NCBI GenBank assembly: GCA_913057675.1
Contig: CAJXOL010000011.1
Location: 1 to 34,595, forward strand
Direction: 5' to 3'
Origin: an uncultured Pseudomonadota bacterium
Lineage (GTDB): Bacteria; Pseudomonadota; Gammaproteobacteria; Burkholderiales; Eutrophovitaceae
Length of the DNA stretch: 34,595 nt
Shown: positions 25,422-34,595 of the stretch, piece after piece
How positions within the stretch are numbered: position 1 is the first letter of the stretch
Layout: every line of letters begins with the position of its first letter
Notes under the pieces: generated by a model
The model's database searches: none
Told to the model about the DNA's origin: nothing
Seen by the model: only the letters and a program-made list of their open reading frames with translations
Made by a program: the position numbers and the translations under genes

Positions 25422-25853
25422 ATGGATATAGAAAGCTTACTTGAAAAAACGTTGACTGGATTGAACTATGAGTTGGTCGACGTTGAGGTGGTTGGGCGAT
25501 CTGGATTAGTTCGTATCTTGATTGATTCTGACAAAGGGATTGGCATAGAGGACTGCACGGCAGTTAGTAATCACCTGTCACGGCTGTTTGAAATTGAGCA
25601 TTTTGAATATGACCGAATGGAAGTGTCTTCACCGGGGCTTGATCGGCCGCTGAAGAAACTCGTTGATTTCGAGCGTTTTAAGGGTGAACAAGTGATTGTT
25701 CAGTTTAAGTTGGCGTTCGAGGGGCAGAGAAAGTTCCGAGGGCGGTTGATTGGTGTTAAAGAAAATCTGATAGACATGGAGGTCGAAGATGGTCGATTGG
25801 TCACTTTTGAGCTTCATGAAGTTAAAAAAGCAAACTTAATTCCTGCAATTTAG
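25422..25853 (+). CDS. rimP: Ribosome maturation factor RimP
   Basis: 143 residues (E. coli 150). RimP assists 30S subunit maturation. Recognisable: GLNYELVDVEVVGRSGLVRILIDSDKGIGIEDC in the N-terminal domain (from about residue 13) and VSSPGLDRPLKKLVDFERFKG leading into the Sm-like C-terminal domain. It is the first gene after the attenuator and 22 bases before nusA. The ribosome site is weak (GAG). Confidence 0.95.
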   Translation: MDIESLLEKTLTGLNYELVDVEVVGRSGLVRILIDSDKGIGIEDCTAVSNHLSRLFEIEHFEYDRMEVSSPGLDRPLKKLVDFERFKGEQVIVQFKLAFEGQRKFRGRLIGVKENLIDMEVEDGRLVTFELHEVKKANLIPAI

Positions 25854-25875
25854 CTAATTTAAGAAGGTATAGGAC

Positions 25876-27354
25876 ATGCAACGAGAGATGTTACTGCTGG
25901 TCGATGCTTTAGCGAGAGAAAAAAATGTCGCGAAAGATATTGTTTTTGAAGCGTTAGAGATGGCACTGGCTTCAGCGACAAAGCGTAAAAACGCACTGGA
26001 TATTGACGTGCGGGTTTCGATAGATCGTACTACAGGCGAATATGAAAGTTTTCGAAGATGGGAAATTGTCGAAGATGAAGAGCTTGAGTTGCCAGATCAG
26101 CAGTTAACGCTTGAGGATGGTGTAAAGCGAAATGCCACTATTGAGCTCCATGAATTTGTTGAAGAACCATTGGAGGCAATTGAGTTCGGGCGCATTGGTG
26201 CTCAGGCGGCCAAACAGGTCATCATGCAAAAAATCCGTGATGCCGAGCGTGAACAGATTTTAAATGACTTCCTCGCGCGAGATGAAGTCATTGTATCGGG
26301 CACTGTAAAACGCGTTGAGCGAGGAAATGTAATTATTGAATCGGGCCGTGTGGAGGCGTTGCTGCCCCGGGAGCAAATGATTCCGCGCGAAAATATTCGT
26401 GTTGGTGACAGGATTCGTGCCTATCTGAGCCGGGTTGATCGAGAGGGACGAGGTCATCAGTTGATTTTATCGCGAACCATGCCGCAATTCGTTGCAAGTT
26501 TATTTGAGCTCGAGGTTCCTGAAATAGAAGAAGGCTTGGTGGAAATCTTAGGGGCCGCAAGGGATCCTGGTTCTAGAGCTAAGATTGCTGTCAAATCAAA
26601 TGATAGACGTATTGATCCAGTGGGTACTTGTGTTGGGATGCGTGGGTCCCGAGTTCAAGCCGTTACAAACGAGTTGTCAGGAGAACGTATCGATATCGTG
26701 CTTTGGTCAGAGGATCCTGCAACCTTTATCGTAAACTCGTTATCCCCTGCCGAAGTCAGTCGTATTACGGTTGATGAAGAGAAACATTCGATGGATGTTG
26801 TTGTTGAGGAAGAGAATCTTGCTCAGGCGATTGGACGGGGTGGGCAGAATGTGCGACTTGCCTCGGAGCTCACGGGGTGGACGTTAAATATTTTGACAGA
26901 AGAGCAATCGCAGCAAAAAGTTGAAGAAGAATCGACCACAGTTCGTCAACATTTCATGGATGAAATTGATGTTGATGAAGACCTTGCTGACATTTTGGTT
27001 CAAGAGGGCTTCAGTACTCTTGAGGAGGTCGCTTATGTGCCTGAGTCAGAATTACTTGAAATTGAGGGGTTCGATGAAGGGACAGTCGAGGAATTGAGGT
27101 CTAGGGCTAGAAATGCTTTATTAGTCAAAGAAATTGCTAAAGAGGAACAGGCCACGACAGCGTCTACTGACCTAATGAATGTGGACGGCATGACGGAAGA
27201 TCTTGCGCGGTCTCTAATTGGCGGCGGCATCATGTCTCAGGATGAGTTGGCTGACTTGGCTATTGATGATCTCAAAGAGATCATTGAAATTGATGACGAA
27301 TTGGCTGAAAGCTTAATTATGGCTGCGAGAGCACCATGGTTCACAGAGTCTTAA
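25876..27354 (+). CDS. nusA: Transcription termination/antitermination protein NusA
   Basis: 492 residues (E. coli 495). It binds RNA polymerase and nascent RNA to modulate pausing, termination and antitermination. Domains in order: N-terminal polymerase-binding domain (1-125), S1 (about 133-200, with [15 protein letters not shown]), two KH domains (about 230-345, with [15 protein letters not shown] and [18 protein letters not shown]), then two acidic C-terminal repeats (about 365-490). Having both acidic repeats is the proteobacterial arrangement; the C-terminal one contacts the alpha subunit. An attenuator-like hairpin upstream suggests NusA feedback on its own operon. Confidence 0.97.
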   Translation: MQREMLLLVDALAREKNVAKDIVFEALEMALASATKRKNALDIDVRVSIDRTTGEYESFRRWEIVEDEELELPDQQLTLEDGVKRNATIELHEFVEEPLEAIEFGRIGAQAAKQVIMQKIRDAEREQILNDFLARDEVIVSGTVKRVERGNVIIESGRVEALLPREQMIPRENIRVGDRIRAYLSRVDREGRGHQLILSRTMPQFVASLFELEVPEIEEGLVEILGAARDPGSRAKIAVKSNDRRIDPVGTCVGMRGSRVQAVTNELSGERIDIVLWSEDPATFIVNSLSPAEVSRITVDEEKHSMDVVVEEENLAQAIGRGGQNVRLASELTGWTLNILTEEQSQQKVEEESTTVRQHFMDEIDVDEDLADILVQEGFSTLEEVAYVPESELLEIEGFDEGTVEELRSRARNALLVKEIAKEEQATTASTDLMNVDGMTEDLARSLIGGGIMSQDELADLAIDDLKEIIEIDDELAESLIMAARAPWFTES

Positions 27355-27376
27355 TGAATTTAAGGGCAAAAAATAA

Positions 27377-30061
27377 ATGGCAAATGTGAATGTTAAAGAG
27401 TTTGCATCAGAACTTAAACTTCCTGTTGGGCGTTTGCTTGAACAGCTAGCGGCATCTGGAATAAAAAAAGCTTTGACTGAAGAGACCAATCTCACGGAAG
27501 CTGATAAGCATAAATTACTTGATTTTTTGAAGCAGTCGCATGGGGATGAGAAGCCGAGAAGTAAAATCACCTTAAAGCGGCGGGAAACAACTGAAATTAA
27601 AAAGTCTGATGGAGCTGGACGGTCACGTACGATTCAAGTTGAGGTTCGTAAGAAGCGTGTAATTGTTAAAACTCCTGAGATTGAGCCCACCGTTGAGCCT
27701 ATCGTTGAGGCCACTGTTGAGCCTATCGTTGAGGCCACGGTTGAACCTATCGTTGAGGCCACGGTTGAGCCTATCGTTGAGGCCACCGTTGAGCCTATCG
27801 TTGAGCCTATCGTTGAGCCTATCGTTGAGGTAACGGTTGAGGCAGCCGTTGAGGCGCCAAGTGTTAAGCCATCGGTAATTAAAAAAACTGCAGAGCAGCT
27901 TAAGCGTGAAGCGGAAGCTAAGCGTCAAGCTGATTTGAGGGCTATCCAAGCTGCTGAAATCATTCAAAAGGAAGAGGATAAGAAGCGTCGGCTTCAAAAG
28001 AAAGAGACGGTTGCGCAAGCAGCGATTGCTGCTGAAGCAGCCAAGTTAGCTGGCGTAAAGAAAGTCGAGGTGGCTAAGGCCCCAGAGGGTACGCTCCATA
28101 GCCCAATATCAAAAGACGAAGCCAAAAAAGCGCTTAAGAAAAAAGCAAACCAAGTACGTTTTGATGCGGAGAGTAAAAAGCGTGGGATCAAGACCCGTAG
28201 TGGTTTCTCTGGGTCAGGTGGACGTGATGGTTGGAGAAGCTCAGGCAGAAGTAGAAATAGAAGGGGGCACAGCTCAGACAGCGCTCCTGCGATACCGCAA
28301 GAGGTTGTGGTGCGTGAGGTGCTTGTTCCGGAAACAATTTCTTTATCTGAGCTTGCCCATAAAATGTCCGTGAAAGCCGCTGAAGTCATCAAGGTGTTCA
28401 TGAAGATGGGGCAAATGGTTACGATAAATCAGGTGCTTGACCAAGAGACCGCGATGATTGTTGTTGACGAAATGGGTCATATCGGGAAGTTAGCAAAAAC
28501 AGAGGACCCACAAGCGTTTTTGATAGAAAGTCCCGATCAGGACGTTCCGCTTGAAACGAGAGCGCCCGTTGTTACAGTAATGGGACATGTCGACCATGGA
28601 AAAACCTCGCTTCTGGATTATATCCGGACAACGCGAGTGGCTAGTGGTGAAGCAGGTGGTATTACTCAGCACATCGGTGCATATCACGTAAATACTCAAA
28701 AAGGCATGGTTACCTTTTTAGATACCCCAGGTCATGAGGCCTTTACCGCGATGCGTGCTAGAGGAGCTAAGGCAACCGATATTGTAGTTTTAGTGGTTGC
28801 TTCAGACGATGGTGTTATGCCTCAAACAATTGAAGCAGTTAATCACGCTAAAGCGGGCAATACGCCAATCATAGTAGCCGTGAATAAAATTGACAAACCT
28901 GAGGCTAGCCCAGAACGTATCAAACAAGAATTAGGTCAATATGAGGTTGTACCGGAGGATTGGGGCGGAGATACAATGTTCGTGCACGTTTCAGCTAAAA
29001 CTGGTGAAGGAATTGACGGGCTATTAGACGCAATTCTTTTGCAAGCTGAAATGCTTGATTTGAAAGCGCCTGTGAAAACTGCAGCAAGAGGTGTAGTCGT
29101 TGAGTCGCGATTGGATAAAGGACGAGGCCCTGTTGCTTCTATTCTGGTGCGTGAAGGTACACTGAGTCGAGGAGATGTTCTATTGGCAGGTGCGGTGTTT
29201 GGTCGCGTTCGTGCCATGGTCGATGAAAATGGCCTAACAATTGAATCAGCTGGCCCATCTATTCCCGTCGAAGTACAGGGTCTATCCGACGTGCCTGCAG
29301 CTGGAGAAGAGATTATTGTGTTGCAGGACGAGAAGAAAGCAAGAGAAATTGCGCTATTCCGTCAAGGTAAGTTCCGAGAGGTGAAGCTTGCTAAGCAGCA
29401 GGCGGCTAAGTTGGAGAACATGTTTGATCATCTTAAAGCAGGTGCAGTTAAATCATTACCGCTCATCATCAAGGCTGATGTTCAGGGGTCGAGTGAGGCC
29501 TTGGCTCACTCGTTGATACGTTTATCGACTGAAGAGGTCCAGGTTAATATCGTGCATTCTGGTGTTGGCGGTATCAATGAATCAGACATTAACCTTGCTG
29601 TAGCCTCAAACGCAGTCATTATTGGCTTTAATGCCCGAGCTGATGCCACGGCGCGAAAGCTGATCCAAACGCACGGCATCGATGTGCGTTACTACAACAT
29701 TATTTATGATGCAGTTGACGAGGTAAAAGCCGCTTTAAGTGGTTTACTTTCACCTGACAGAAAAGAGGAGACATTAGGATTAGTTGAAATTCGGCAAGTC
29801 TTTAAAATCACTAAAGTTGGCGCTGTAGCCGGATGTTACGTGCTTGAGGGTTTAGTCAAACGTGGCTCCTCAGTCAGGTTGCTTCGAGATAACGTCGTGA
29901 TTCATGAGGGTGAACTGGATACTCTCAAGCGATTTAAGGACGATGTTAGGGAAGTGAAATCCGGGTTTGAATGTGGACTATCTATTAAGAACTTCGCAGA
30001 CATTAATGAAGGTGACCAACTCGAGGTATTTGAAGTTGTGGAAACCGCCCGTTCGTTATAA
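27377..30061 (+). CDS. infB: Translation initiation factor IF-2
   Basis: 894 residues (E. coli 890). This GTPase brings fMet-tRNA to the 30S subunit and joins the subunits. Visible: a first IF2_N domain at 1-50, a long charged linker, a second IF2_N domain (about 318-370), the G domain with GHVDHGKT (403-410), DTPGH (449-453) and NKID (503-506), then domains II-IV with the fMet-tRNA-binding C-terminus. The linker holds a tandem VEPIVEAT repeat (residues about 106-157), coded by near-identical 24-base units. AAGGG stands 10 bases before the ATG. Internal starts that yield shorter IF-2 forms are known in relatives but not evident here. Confidence 0.97.
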   Translation: MANVNVKEFASELKLPVGRLLEQLAASGIKKALTEETNLTEADKHKLLDFLKQSHGDEKPRSKITLKRRETTEIKKSDGAGRSRTIQVEVRKKRVIVKTPEIEPTVEPIVEATVEPIVEATVEPIVEATVEPIVEATVEPIVEPIVEPIVEVTVEAAVEAPSVKPSVIKKTAEQLKREAEAKRQADLRAIQAAEIIQKEEDKKRRLQKKETVAQAAIAAEAAKLAGVKKVEVAKAPEGTLHSPISKDEAKKALKKKANQVRFDAESKKRGIKTRSGFSGSGGRDGWRSSGRSRNRRGHSSDSAPAIPQEVVVREVLVPETISLSELAHKMSVKAAEVIKVFMKMGQMVTINQVLDQETAMIVVDEMGHIGKLAKTEDPQAFLIESPDQDVPLETRAPVVTVMGHVDHGKTSLLDYIRTTRVASGEAGGITQHIGAYHVNTQKGMVTFLDTPGHEAFTAMRARGAKATDIVVLVVASDDGVMPQTIEAVNHAKAGNTPIIVAVNKIDKPEASPERIKQELGQYEVVPEDWGGDTMFVHVSAKTGEGIDGLLDAILLQAEMLDLKAPVKTAARGVVVESRLDKGRGPVASILVREGTLSRGDVLLAGAVFGRVRAMVDENGLTIESAGPSIPVEVQGLSDVPAAGEEIIVLQDEKKAREIALFRQGKFREVKLAKQQAAKLENMFDHLKAGAVKSLPLIIKADVQGSSEALAHSLIRLSTEEVQVNIVHSGVGGINESDINLAVASNAVIIGFNARADATARKLIQTHGIDVRYYNIIYDAVDEVKAALSGLLSPDRKEETLGLVEIRQVFKITKVGAVAGCYVLEGLVKRGSSVRLLRDNVVIHEGELDTLKRFKDDVREVKSGFECGLSIKNFADINEGDQLEVFEVVETARSL
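27692..27853 (+). repeat. Tandem repeat within infB
   Basis: Four 24-base units (27692-27715, 27716-27739, 27740-27763, 27764-27787) have the form GTTGAGCCTATC plus GTTGAGGCCACN. Three copies of the 12-base half GTTGAGCCTATC follow, then degenerating GTTGAGG units. The units differ by only one or two bases, suggesting recent duplication. They encode VEPIVEAT and VEPI and keep the frame. The complementary strand reads as a spurious LNDRLN-rich frame. Confidence 0.97.
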
Positions 30062-30083
30062 CGCATCTACTTGCTGATTTCTT

Positions 30084-30437
30084 TTGGTTAAAAGCACACA
30101 AAGGTCTGGACGATTGAGAGATTACCTGCTCCGTGAGATCTCGGAATTAGTTCGATCTAAAATCAGAGATCCTCGCGTTGGGCAAATAACCATCACGGAT
30201 GTCGAGGTTAGTCTAGACAGTTCCTTCGCTAAAGTTTATTTCACCCGGTTAGGTGATGATTACGATAAATTGATGTTAGAGAATATCCTCAACAAGGCAC
30301 AAGGTTTTGTGCGCACGCATATAGCTAAAAACTTGAATATGAGAGTGGCGCCACACATATCTTTTAAATATGACGATACGCTCGAGCATGGTGATCGTAT
30401 CAGTAGGCTTCTTGCGGAAGTAAACGTCAAGATCTAA
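30084..30437 (+). CDS. rbfA: Ribosome-binding factor A
   Basis: 117 residues. RbfA binds the 30S subunit during late 16S rRNA maturation and cold adaptation. It has the KH-like fold with IRDPRVGQITITDVEVSLDSSFAKVYFT and the C-terminal MRVAPHISFKYDDTLEHGDRISRLL, both diagnostic. The start must be TTG at 30084: a TGA lies in frame 9 bases upstream and the family N-terminus (S-Q-R-x-x-R-L) begins within a few codons. There is no visible ribosome site, so translation probably depends on infB, which stops 22 bases upstream. Confidence 0.92.
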   Translation: MVKSTQRSGRLRDYLLREISELVRSKIRDPRVGQITITDVEVSLDSSFAKVYFTRLGDDYDKLMLENILNKAQGFVRTHIAKNLNMRVAPHISFKYDDTLEHGDRISRLLAEVNVKI

Positions 30438-30476
30438 AGCTCGAGAGCATCCAGTTTACTGTTTAGGGGTAATGGT

Positions 30477-31403
30477 ATGCCGAATATTTACAATGGAATT
30501 TTATTGCTAGATAAGCCTTGCGGCATGTCTTCTAATCATGCCTTGCAAAAGGTTAGGCGGCTTTTCGGTAATGCAAAAGCGGGGTATGCTGGAACGCTCG
30601 ATCCGCTAGCCTCAGGGTTGCTTCCAATTTGTATTGGAGAGGCAACTAAGTTCATTAGTTTTTTTAGTGATTCGAATAAATCCTATGAATCAATCGTAAA
30701 ACTAGGGTATCGCAGCACAACAGGTGACGCGGAGGGGGAATTGTCCAAAACGACACTTGTAGGGATTGATGCGCGAGGACTAGACACTGTTGTCAAAGCA
30801 TTCACTGGCAGTGGAGATCAAATTCCTCCCATGTACAGCGCGATAAAGGTAGACGGAAAACCTCTTTATAAATTAGCTCGGGAGGGTAAAACGATCCCTC
30901 GTGCCAAGCGTCGAATCATGATCCACTCATTATTCATCGTGAAAAAAGCCGATGATGAGTTGCGTCTTTCTGTCCGCTGCTCTAAAGGCACATACATTAG
31001 GGTTCTTGCTGAAGATGTTGCTGTTTGGTTAGGGACGGATGGTTACTTGACCTCGTTACGGCGTACTGGCCTAGGTGACATCTCGGTTTCATCAGGTATT
31101 ACTCTTGAAAAAATTGAAGATTTAAGTTTAGATTTACGGCTTAAATTGTTGAAAAATATAGATTTCTCATTATCTCATTTGCCTCGAGTGTCACTTAATC
31201 AGAATGACGAGCCACGCTTTACGAATGGGATTGAGGTAGAAAATTTAGATAATGTCAGCGTAAGTGGGGCTGTTGCGGTGTACACCCATGATCGAATTTT
31301 CGTTGGTCTTGCTGATTTAACGGATACTGGCTTGCTAAAACCTAAACGTTTGATGTCGCAAGAATATATCGCGGCTTCTCGTAATACCCCTATTGTTAAC
31401 TAA
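30477..31403 (+). CDS. truB: tRNA pseudouridine(55) synthase
   Basis: 308 residues (E. coli 314). It makes the universal pseudouridine 55 in the T-loop of tRNA. The N-terminal motif LLDKPCGMSSNHALQKVR (10-27) and the catalytic GTLDPLASGLLP (39-50, nucleophile D42) are clear; RCSKGTYIRVLAEDV follows near residue 163. AGGGG is 8 bases before the ATG. It lies 39 bases after rbfA in the conserved rbfA-truB-rpsO order. The -35 of the rpsO promoter overlaps its stop codon. Confidence 0.97.
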   Translation: MPNIYNGILLLDKPCGMSSNHALQKVRRLFGNAKAGYAGTLDPLASGLLPICIGEATKFISFFSDSNKSYESIVKLGYRSTTGDAEGELSKTTLVGIDARGLDTVVKAFTGSGDQIPPMYSAIKVDGKPLYKLAREGKTIPRAKRRIMIHSLFIVKKADDELRLSVRCSKGTYIRVLAEDVAVWLGTDGYLTSLRRTGLGDISVSSGITLEKIEDLSLDLRLKLLKNIDFSLSHLPRVSLNQNDEPRFTNGIEVENLDNVSVSGAVAVYTHDRIFVGLADLTDTGLLKPKRLMSQEYIAASRNTPIVN

Positions 31404-31424
31404 TTGCGGTTTATGCTGTATAAT
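31396..31424 (+). promoter_or_regulatory. Probable rpsO promoter
   Basis: TTAACT (31396-31401), a 17-base spacer and a perfect TATAAT (31419-31424) put the start near 31431, giving a leader of about 25 bases before rpsO. An internal promoter here is known in E. coli too. Confidence 0.65.
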
Positions 31425-31456
31425 TCGCGCTTTTTTCACCGTTAGGAAAAGTATTA

Positions 31457-31726
31457 ATGTCGATAACTGCTGCGGATAGAGCAAAAACTGTAGGTGACTA
31501 TCAGAAGGCGAAGGGGGACACGGGTTCTCCAGAGGTTCAAATCGCTTTGCTGACGCAAAGAATCAATCATTTGACTGAGCACTTTAAGGTCAACGCGAAG
31601 GATAATCACTCGCGACGAGGGCTTTTAAAAATGGTCAGTCGCCGTCGTAAGATGCTGGACTATGTAAAACGTAACGATGTCGATCGTTACCGCAAGGTGA
31701 TTGAAAGCCTTGGTTTGAGAAAGTAA
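31457..31726 (+). CDS. rpsO: 30S ribosomal protein S15
   Basis: 89 residues, identical in length to E. coli S15. It binds 16S rRNA at the helix 20-22 junction and nucleates the platform. Family motifs: [23 protein letters not shown], then [30 protein letters not shown] about 9 bases upstream supports the ATG. It precedes pnp, with a terminator between them. S15 represses its own mRNA in several bacteria through leader structures; I did not identify one with confidence here. Confidence 0.98.
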   Translation: MSITAADRAKTVGDYQKAKGDTGSPEVQIALLTQRINHLTEHFKVNAKDNHSRRGLLKMVSRRRKMLDYVKRNDVDRYRKVIESLGLRK

Positions 31727-31801
31727 AACGGTCCGTGGTGAATATCTCAAGGACTAAGATTCAAGCCAAGTTGATGGATTTGAGAATTAATTAATTTATA
31801 T

Positions 31802-31829
31802 GGCGCGGGTTGTCCGCGCCTATTTTTTT
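31802..31829 (+). terminator. rpsO-pnp terminator
   Basis: GGCGCGG (31802-31808) pairs with CCGCGCC (31814-31820), loop GTTGT, followed by TATTTTTTT. It lies 13 bases before the pnp start codon, so transcripts from the rpsO promoter are probably only partly read through into pnp. Confidence 0.88.
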
Positions 31830-31841
31830 GAGGTTACGATT

Positions 31842-33986
31842 TTGAAAGCTACGAAAAAAACAATTCAGTATGGTGCGCATCAATTAACTATAGAAACCGG
31901 TGAAATTGCGAGGCAAGCATCTGGCGCGGTTCTGGTCTCTTTAGGCGAAACAGTTGTCATGGTTACTGTTGTGGGGAAAAAAGAAGCGAAGGCTGGACAG
32001 TCTTTCTTTCCTTTGACGGTTGACTACACTGAGAAAACATATGCGGCGGGAAAGATCCCAGGCGGCTTTTTTAAGCGTGAAGGGCGTCCTTCCGAAAAAG
32101 AAACTCTCACAAGTCGTTTGATAGACCGACCAATAAGACCACTATTTCCAGAGGGGTTTCTAAACGAAGTTCAGGTGATAGCTACTGTGATGTCGTCTGA
32201 CCCGGAAATTGATGCAGACATTCCTGCGCTGATTGGTGCATCCGCGGCTCTATCGATATCAGGGATTCCATTTGACGGCCCTATTGGTGGGGCGCGTGTC
32301 GGTTACATTAATGGTGAATACGTCATTAATCCATCTGCAAGTCAATTGCTAGATAGTGAGTTGAATCTCGTCGTTGCGGGCACGCAGCAGGCTGTTTTGA
32401 TGGTTGAATCAGAGGCGCAACAATTATCTGAAAGCGTCATGTTAGGAGCCGTCGTTCATGGTCATGAGCAGATGCAAGCCGTGATTAGCATGATTAATGA
32501 CCTGGCCGAAGAAATAGGTAAACCACTTTGGGATTGGAAAGCGCCAGAAAAGGATGCGACGCTTGAAGCTCGTGTTAAAGAGCTTGCTGAAACAGGTCTA
32601 CGTGATGCTTATGCAATCAAAGAAAAGCAAGAGAGATCTCAAAAAATTGAATCAGTATCTGATGTCGTCATTGAAGCACTGTGTGGCGACGCTGAGGATG
32701 CTTACGACAAGGGGGCTGTTTACGATCAGCTTAAATACATAGAAAAAGACATTGTTCGTAGCCAGATTCTTGCTGGGGAGCCAAGAATTGACGGGAGAGA
32801 TACTAGAACAGTTAGACCCATATATATCCGTACAGGGGTTTTACCTAGAACGCACGGTTCGGCGTTATTCACAAGAGGTGAAACTCAAGCTCTTGTCGTT
32901 TCTACCTTGGGTACCGCTCGGGATGAGCAAATTATTGATGCTTTAGAGGGTGAGTACCGTGACCATTTTATGCTTCATTATAATTTCCCCCCTTATGCAA
33001 CTGGAGAGGCGGGGCGTTTTGGAGTACCAAAGCGTCGAGAAATTGGTCATGGACGTCTTGCGAAGCGAGCGCTTTTAGCCGTTTTACCTTCTAAGGAAGA
33101 ATTTGGATATTCCATTCGGTTAGTTTCCGAAATTACGGAGTCTAATGGTTCCAGCTCAATGGCCTCGGTTTGCGGCGGATGTCTCGCATTGATGGATGCT
33201 GGCGTGCCTCTTAAGGCGCATGTTGCTGGAATTGCGATGGGTTTGATTAAGGATGGTGGTCGATTTGCTGTGCTCACTGATATTTTGGGGGATGAAGATC
33301 ATCTTGGTGACATGGACTTTAAAGTTGCAGGATCAGAAGCTGGCATTACAGCACTTCAAATGGACATTAAAATCCAAGGTATCACCAAAGAGATCATGCA
33401 AATCGCACTTCAACAAGCGAAAGACGCACGTATGCACATCTTGGACAAGATGAAGGAGGCAATGGGCGATTCAAGAGAAGAGTTGTCGACTTATGCGCCT
33501 CGAATGATCCAGCTTAAAATTAAGCCTGAAAAAATTCGTGATGTGATCGGAAAGGGTGGCGCAGTCATTCGAGCGATTACAGAGGAAACTGGTACGACTA
33601 TTGATATTCAGGATGATGGTTCTGTAACGATTGCTTGTGTGTCGGCAGCAGGTGGTGAGGCGGCACGTAAAAAAATTGAGGAATTAACAGCAGATGTTGA
33701 AGTAGGTCAAATCTACCAAGGTGAAGTTCTCAAATTGCTTGATTTTGGTGCAATTGTGAGTGTGTTGCCAGGACGAGATGGTTTGCTTCATATTTCTCAG
33801 ATTGCCGAAGAGCGTGTCAATGCTGTCTCTGATTATCTTAAAGAGGGCCAACAAGTTCGCGTTAAAGTGCTCGAGGCGGATGATAAGGGTCGTTTAAGAC
33901 TTAGCATGAAGGCAGCTGCTGCTGATGATGCAGCGCCTGCTGATGCAGCGCCTGCTGATGCAGCGCCTGCTCAAGAGTCTGAGTAA
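31842..33986 (+). CDS. pnp: Polyribonucleotide nucleotidyltransferase (PNPase)
   Basis: 714 residues (E. coli 711). This trimeric 3'-5' phosphorolytic exoribonuclease is a degradosome component. Two RNase PH domains (about 10-200 and 310-540, with [16 protein letters not shown] and the catalytic [15 protein letters not shown]) are followed by KH ([16 protein letters not shown]) and S1 ([26 protein letters not shown]). I chose TTG at 31842, with GAGG 8 bases upstream and the standard N-terminal (I)[18 protein letters not shown] longer frame from ATG 31800 would put codons inside a terminator hairpin. The C-terminus ends in an Ala/Pro/Asp repeat (DAAPA three times). Confidence 0.96.
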   Translation: MKATKKTIQYGAHQLTIETGEIARQASGAVLVSLGETVVMVTVVGKKEAKAGQSFFPLTVDYTEKTYAAGKIPGGFFKREGRPSEKETLTSRLIDRPIRPLFPEGFLNEVQVIATVMSSDPEIDADIPALIGASAALSISGIPFDGPIGGARVGYINGEYVINPSASQLLDSELNLVVAGTQQAVLMVESEAQQLSESVMLGAVVHGHEQMQAVISMINDLAEEIGKPLWDWKAPEKDATLEARVKELAETGLRDAYAIKEKQERSQKIESVSDVVIEALCGDAEDAYDKGAVYDQLKYIEKDIVRSQILAGEPRIDGRDTRTVRPIYIRTGVLPRTHGSALFTRGETQALVVSTLGTARDEQIIDALEGEYRDHFMLHYNFPPYATGEAGRFGVPKRREIGHGRLAKRALLAVLPSKEEFGYSIRLVSEITESNGSSSMASVCGGCLALMDAGVPLKAHVAGIAMGLIKDGGRFAVLTDILGDEDHLGDMDFKVAGSEAGITALQMDIKIQGITKEIMQIALQQAKDARMHILDKMKEAMGDSREELSTYAPRMIQLKIKPEKIRDVIGKGGAVIRAITEETGTTIDIQDDGSVTIACVSAAGGEAARKKIEELTADVEVGQIYQGEVLKLLDFGAIVSVLPGRDGLLHISQIAEERVNAVSDYLKEGQQVRVKVLEADDKGRLRLSMKAAAADDAAPADAAPADAAPAQESE
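33927..33971 (+). repeat. Three perfect 15-base repeats at the pnp 3' end
   Basis: GATGCAGCGCCTGCT occurs three times without mismatch (33927-33941, 33942-33956, 33957-33971), coding DAAPA repeats after the S1 domain. The identity at DNA level suggests recent expansion in the disordered C-terminal tail. Confidence 0.95.
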
Positions 33987-34000
33987 GGAATACAGCTTTA

Positions 34001-34030
34001 AAAAAACCCGCCTTGTGGCGGGTTTTTTTT
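34001..34030 (+). terminator. Strong terminator after pnp
   Basis: CCCGCC (34007-34012) pairs with GGCGGG (34017-34022) around TTGT, extended by six A before and eight T after. It can work in both directions and closes the translation/RNA-decay operon. Confidence 0.95.
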
Positions 34031-34071
34031 GGCACGTAAAATCTAAGTAGCTCAATTATGGAGAGTCATAC

Positions 34072-34547
34072 GTGGAGAATAATTTGAGAAGTGGTGGCCA
34101 AGTGCTTGTTGATCAACTCATCAATCAGGGTGTTACAGATGCATTTTGTGTGCCTGGTGAGAGCTATCTTGCAGTTCTTGATGCTCTGTATCTCAAACGG
34201 AATCAAGTCTCTTTGTATGTTGCTCGGCAAGACGGTGGTGCTGCATTCATGGCAGAGGCATACGGCAAGGCGACAGGGAAACCGGGTATTTGTTTTGTGA
34301 CAAGAGGTCCGGGAGCCACGAATGCCAGTATTGGTGTGCATACGGCTTTTCAGGATTCCACACCAATGATTCTATTTATTGGTCAAGTTGGTGGTGATAT
34401 GGTTGATAGGGAAGCATTTCAGGAGATGGATTACCGAAGAATGTTCGGTCAGATGAGCAAATGGGTTGCACAAATTGATCGATCTGAACGTATTCCTGAG
34501 TACGTCGCGCGCGCATTCCAAATCGCCTGTTCTGGACGGCCTGGCCC
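34072..34547 (+). CDS. Thiamine diphosphate-binding enzyme, acetolactate-synthase-like, 3' end cut
   Basis: The frame from GTG at 34072 is open for about 158 codons and runs into the right-hand adapter at 34548, so only the N-terminal TPP-binding (PYR) domain is present. The TPP-activating glutamate is E30 in FCVPGESYL; ARQDGGAAFMAEAYGKATG and RGPGATNASIGVHTAFQDSTPMILFIGQ are standard for the IlvB/benzoylformate-decarboxylase superfamily. CVPGES is typical of the broad acetolactate-synthase-like group rather than IlvB or IlvI, whose motif usually reads YPGGA; the reaction is therefore left open. GGAG (34060-34063) is 8 bases before the GTG. An ATG at 34058 is out of frame. It lies just after the pnp terminator and is probably a separate unit. 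Confidence 0.85.
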
Positions 34548-34595
34548 CTGTCTCTTATACACATCTGACGCTGCCGACGATATGCAGTGTGTAGA
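34548..34595. other. Nextera library adapter with i5 index (artefact)
   Basis: Not genomic. Bases 34548-34580 are the reverse complement of the Nextera read-1 adapter, beginning with the mosaic end. Bases 34581-34588 (TATGCAGT) are the reverse complement of ACTGCATA, the S506 i5 index as I recall it. The last seven bases (GTGTAGA) begin the P5 primer. In the frame of the truncated enzyme this reads as the familiar artefact CLLYTSDAADD. Confidence 0.98.

Noticed and set aside
27692-27853. CRISPR-like array
   Set aside because: The units are directly adjacent with no unique spacers, and they keep the infB reading frame.
27623-28018. Minus-strand frame rich in LNDRLN repeats
   Set aside because: It is the mirror of the infB 24-base repeat on the opposite strand; no ribosome site and no independent support.
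31800-31841. ATG 31800 as the start of pnp
   Set aside because: These codons lie in the rpsO-pnp terminator hairpin and T-run, and the added residues do not fit the family; TTG 31842 has a ribosome site.
34376-34564. Minus-strand frame starting MCIRDR near the right end
   Set aside because: Begins in the library adapter and runs antisense to the TPP-enzyme gene.

Overview
This is a closed-end contig from a bacterium, most likely a low-to-mid GC betaproteobacterium. The evidence is gene order and protein type: DapC-DapD next to PrmB, an Mth938-domain gene divergent from an AlaC-type aminotransferase followed by hom and thrC, ffs-dnaX-ybaB-recR, and initiator tRNA-rimP-nusA-infB-rbfA-truB-rpsO-pnp. 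The first 47 and last 48 bases are sequencing-library adapters, including sample indexes. Genuine DNA therefore runs from about 48 to 34547, and the first and last genes are cut by the library ends, not by biology.

Left part (48-3103, minus strand): a small accessory-looking group of a SAM methyltransferase (cut), a phytanoyl-CoA dioxygenase-like Fe(II)/2-oxoglutarate enzyme and an EgtD-like histidine methyltransferase with conspicuously low GC. The group sits beside the 3' end of tRNA-Ser(GGA). Next come acs (acetyl-CoA synthetase, minus) and the divergent class I fumarase (plus). The spacer between them holds a GC-rich inverted repeat that can fold as a three-way junction.

Middle part (6958-20855): the SRP RNA gene ffs, then dnaX, ybaB, recR and rluB (DNA replication and repair, rRNA modification). 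Facing rluB, and overlapping it tail to tail, is prmB, followed on the minus strand by dapD and dapC (lysine/diaminopimelate), a YdcF-like protein and an Mth938-domain protein. On the plus strand, alaC, hom and thrC form an amino-acid block. On the minus strand, nadC, a methyltransferase and a periplasmic haem protein follow.

Right part (20856-34547): clpB behind a sigma-32-like promoter, scpA-scpB, tRNA-fMet with terminator, a promoter plus attenuator-like hairpin, and the conserved rimP-nusA-infB-rbfA-truB-rpsO-pnp translation/RNA-decay run. A strong terminator and the start of a thiamine-diphosphate enzyme end the contig.

Most of the window is ordinary housekeeping; I see no phage, transposon, CRISPR or defence system. 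The points most worth a second look are: a probable programmed -1 frameshift in dnaX that would make a short gamma subunit; a four-cysteine CX2CX2CX3C insert inside threonine synthase; inverted-repeat leader structures upstream of acs and of the dioxygenase gene; the low-GC EgtD/dioxygenase/methyltransferase group without a visible egtB; and a recent-looking 24-bp repeat expansion in infB.
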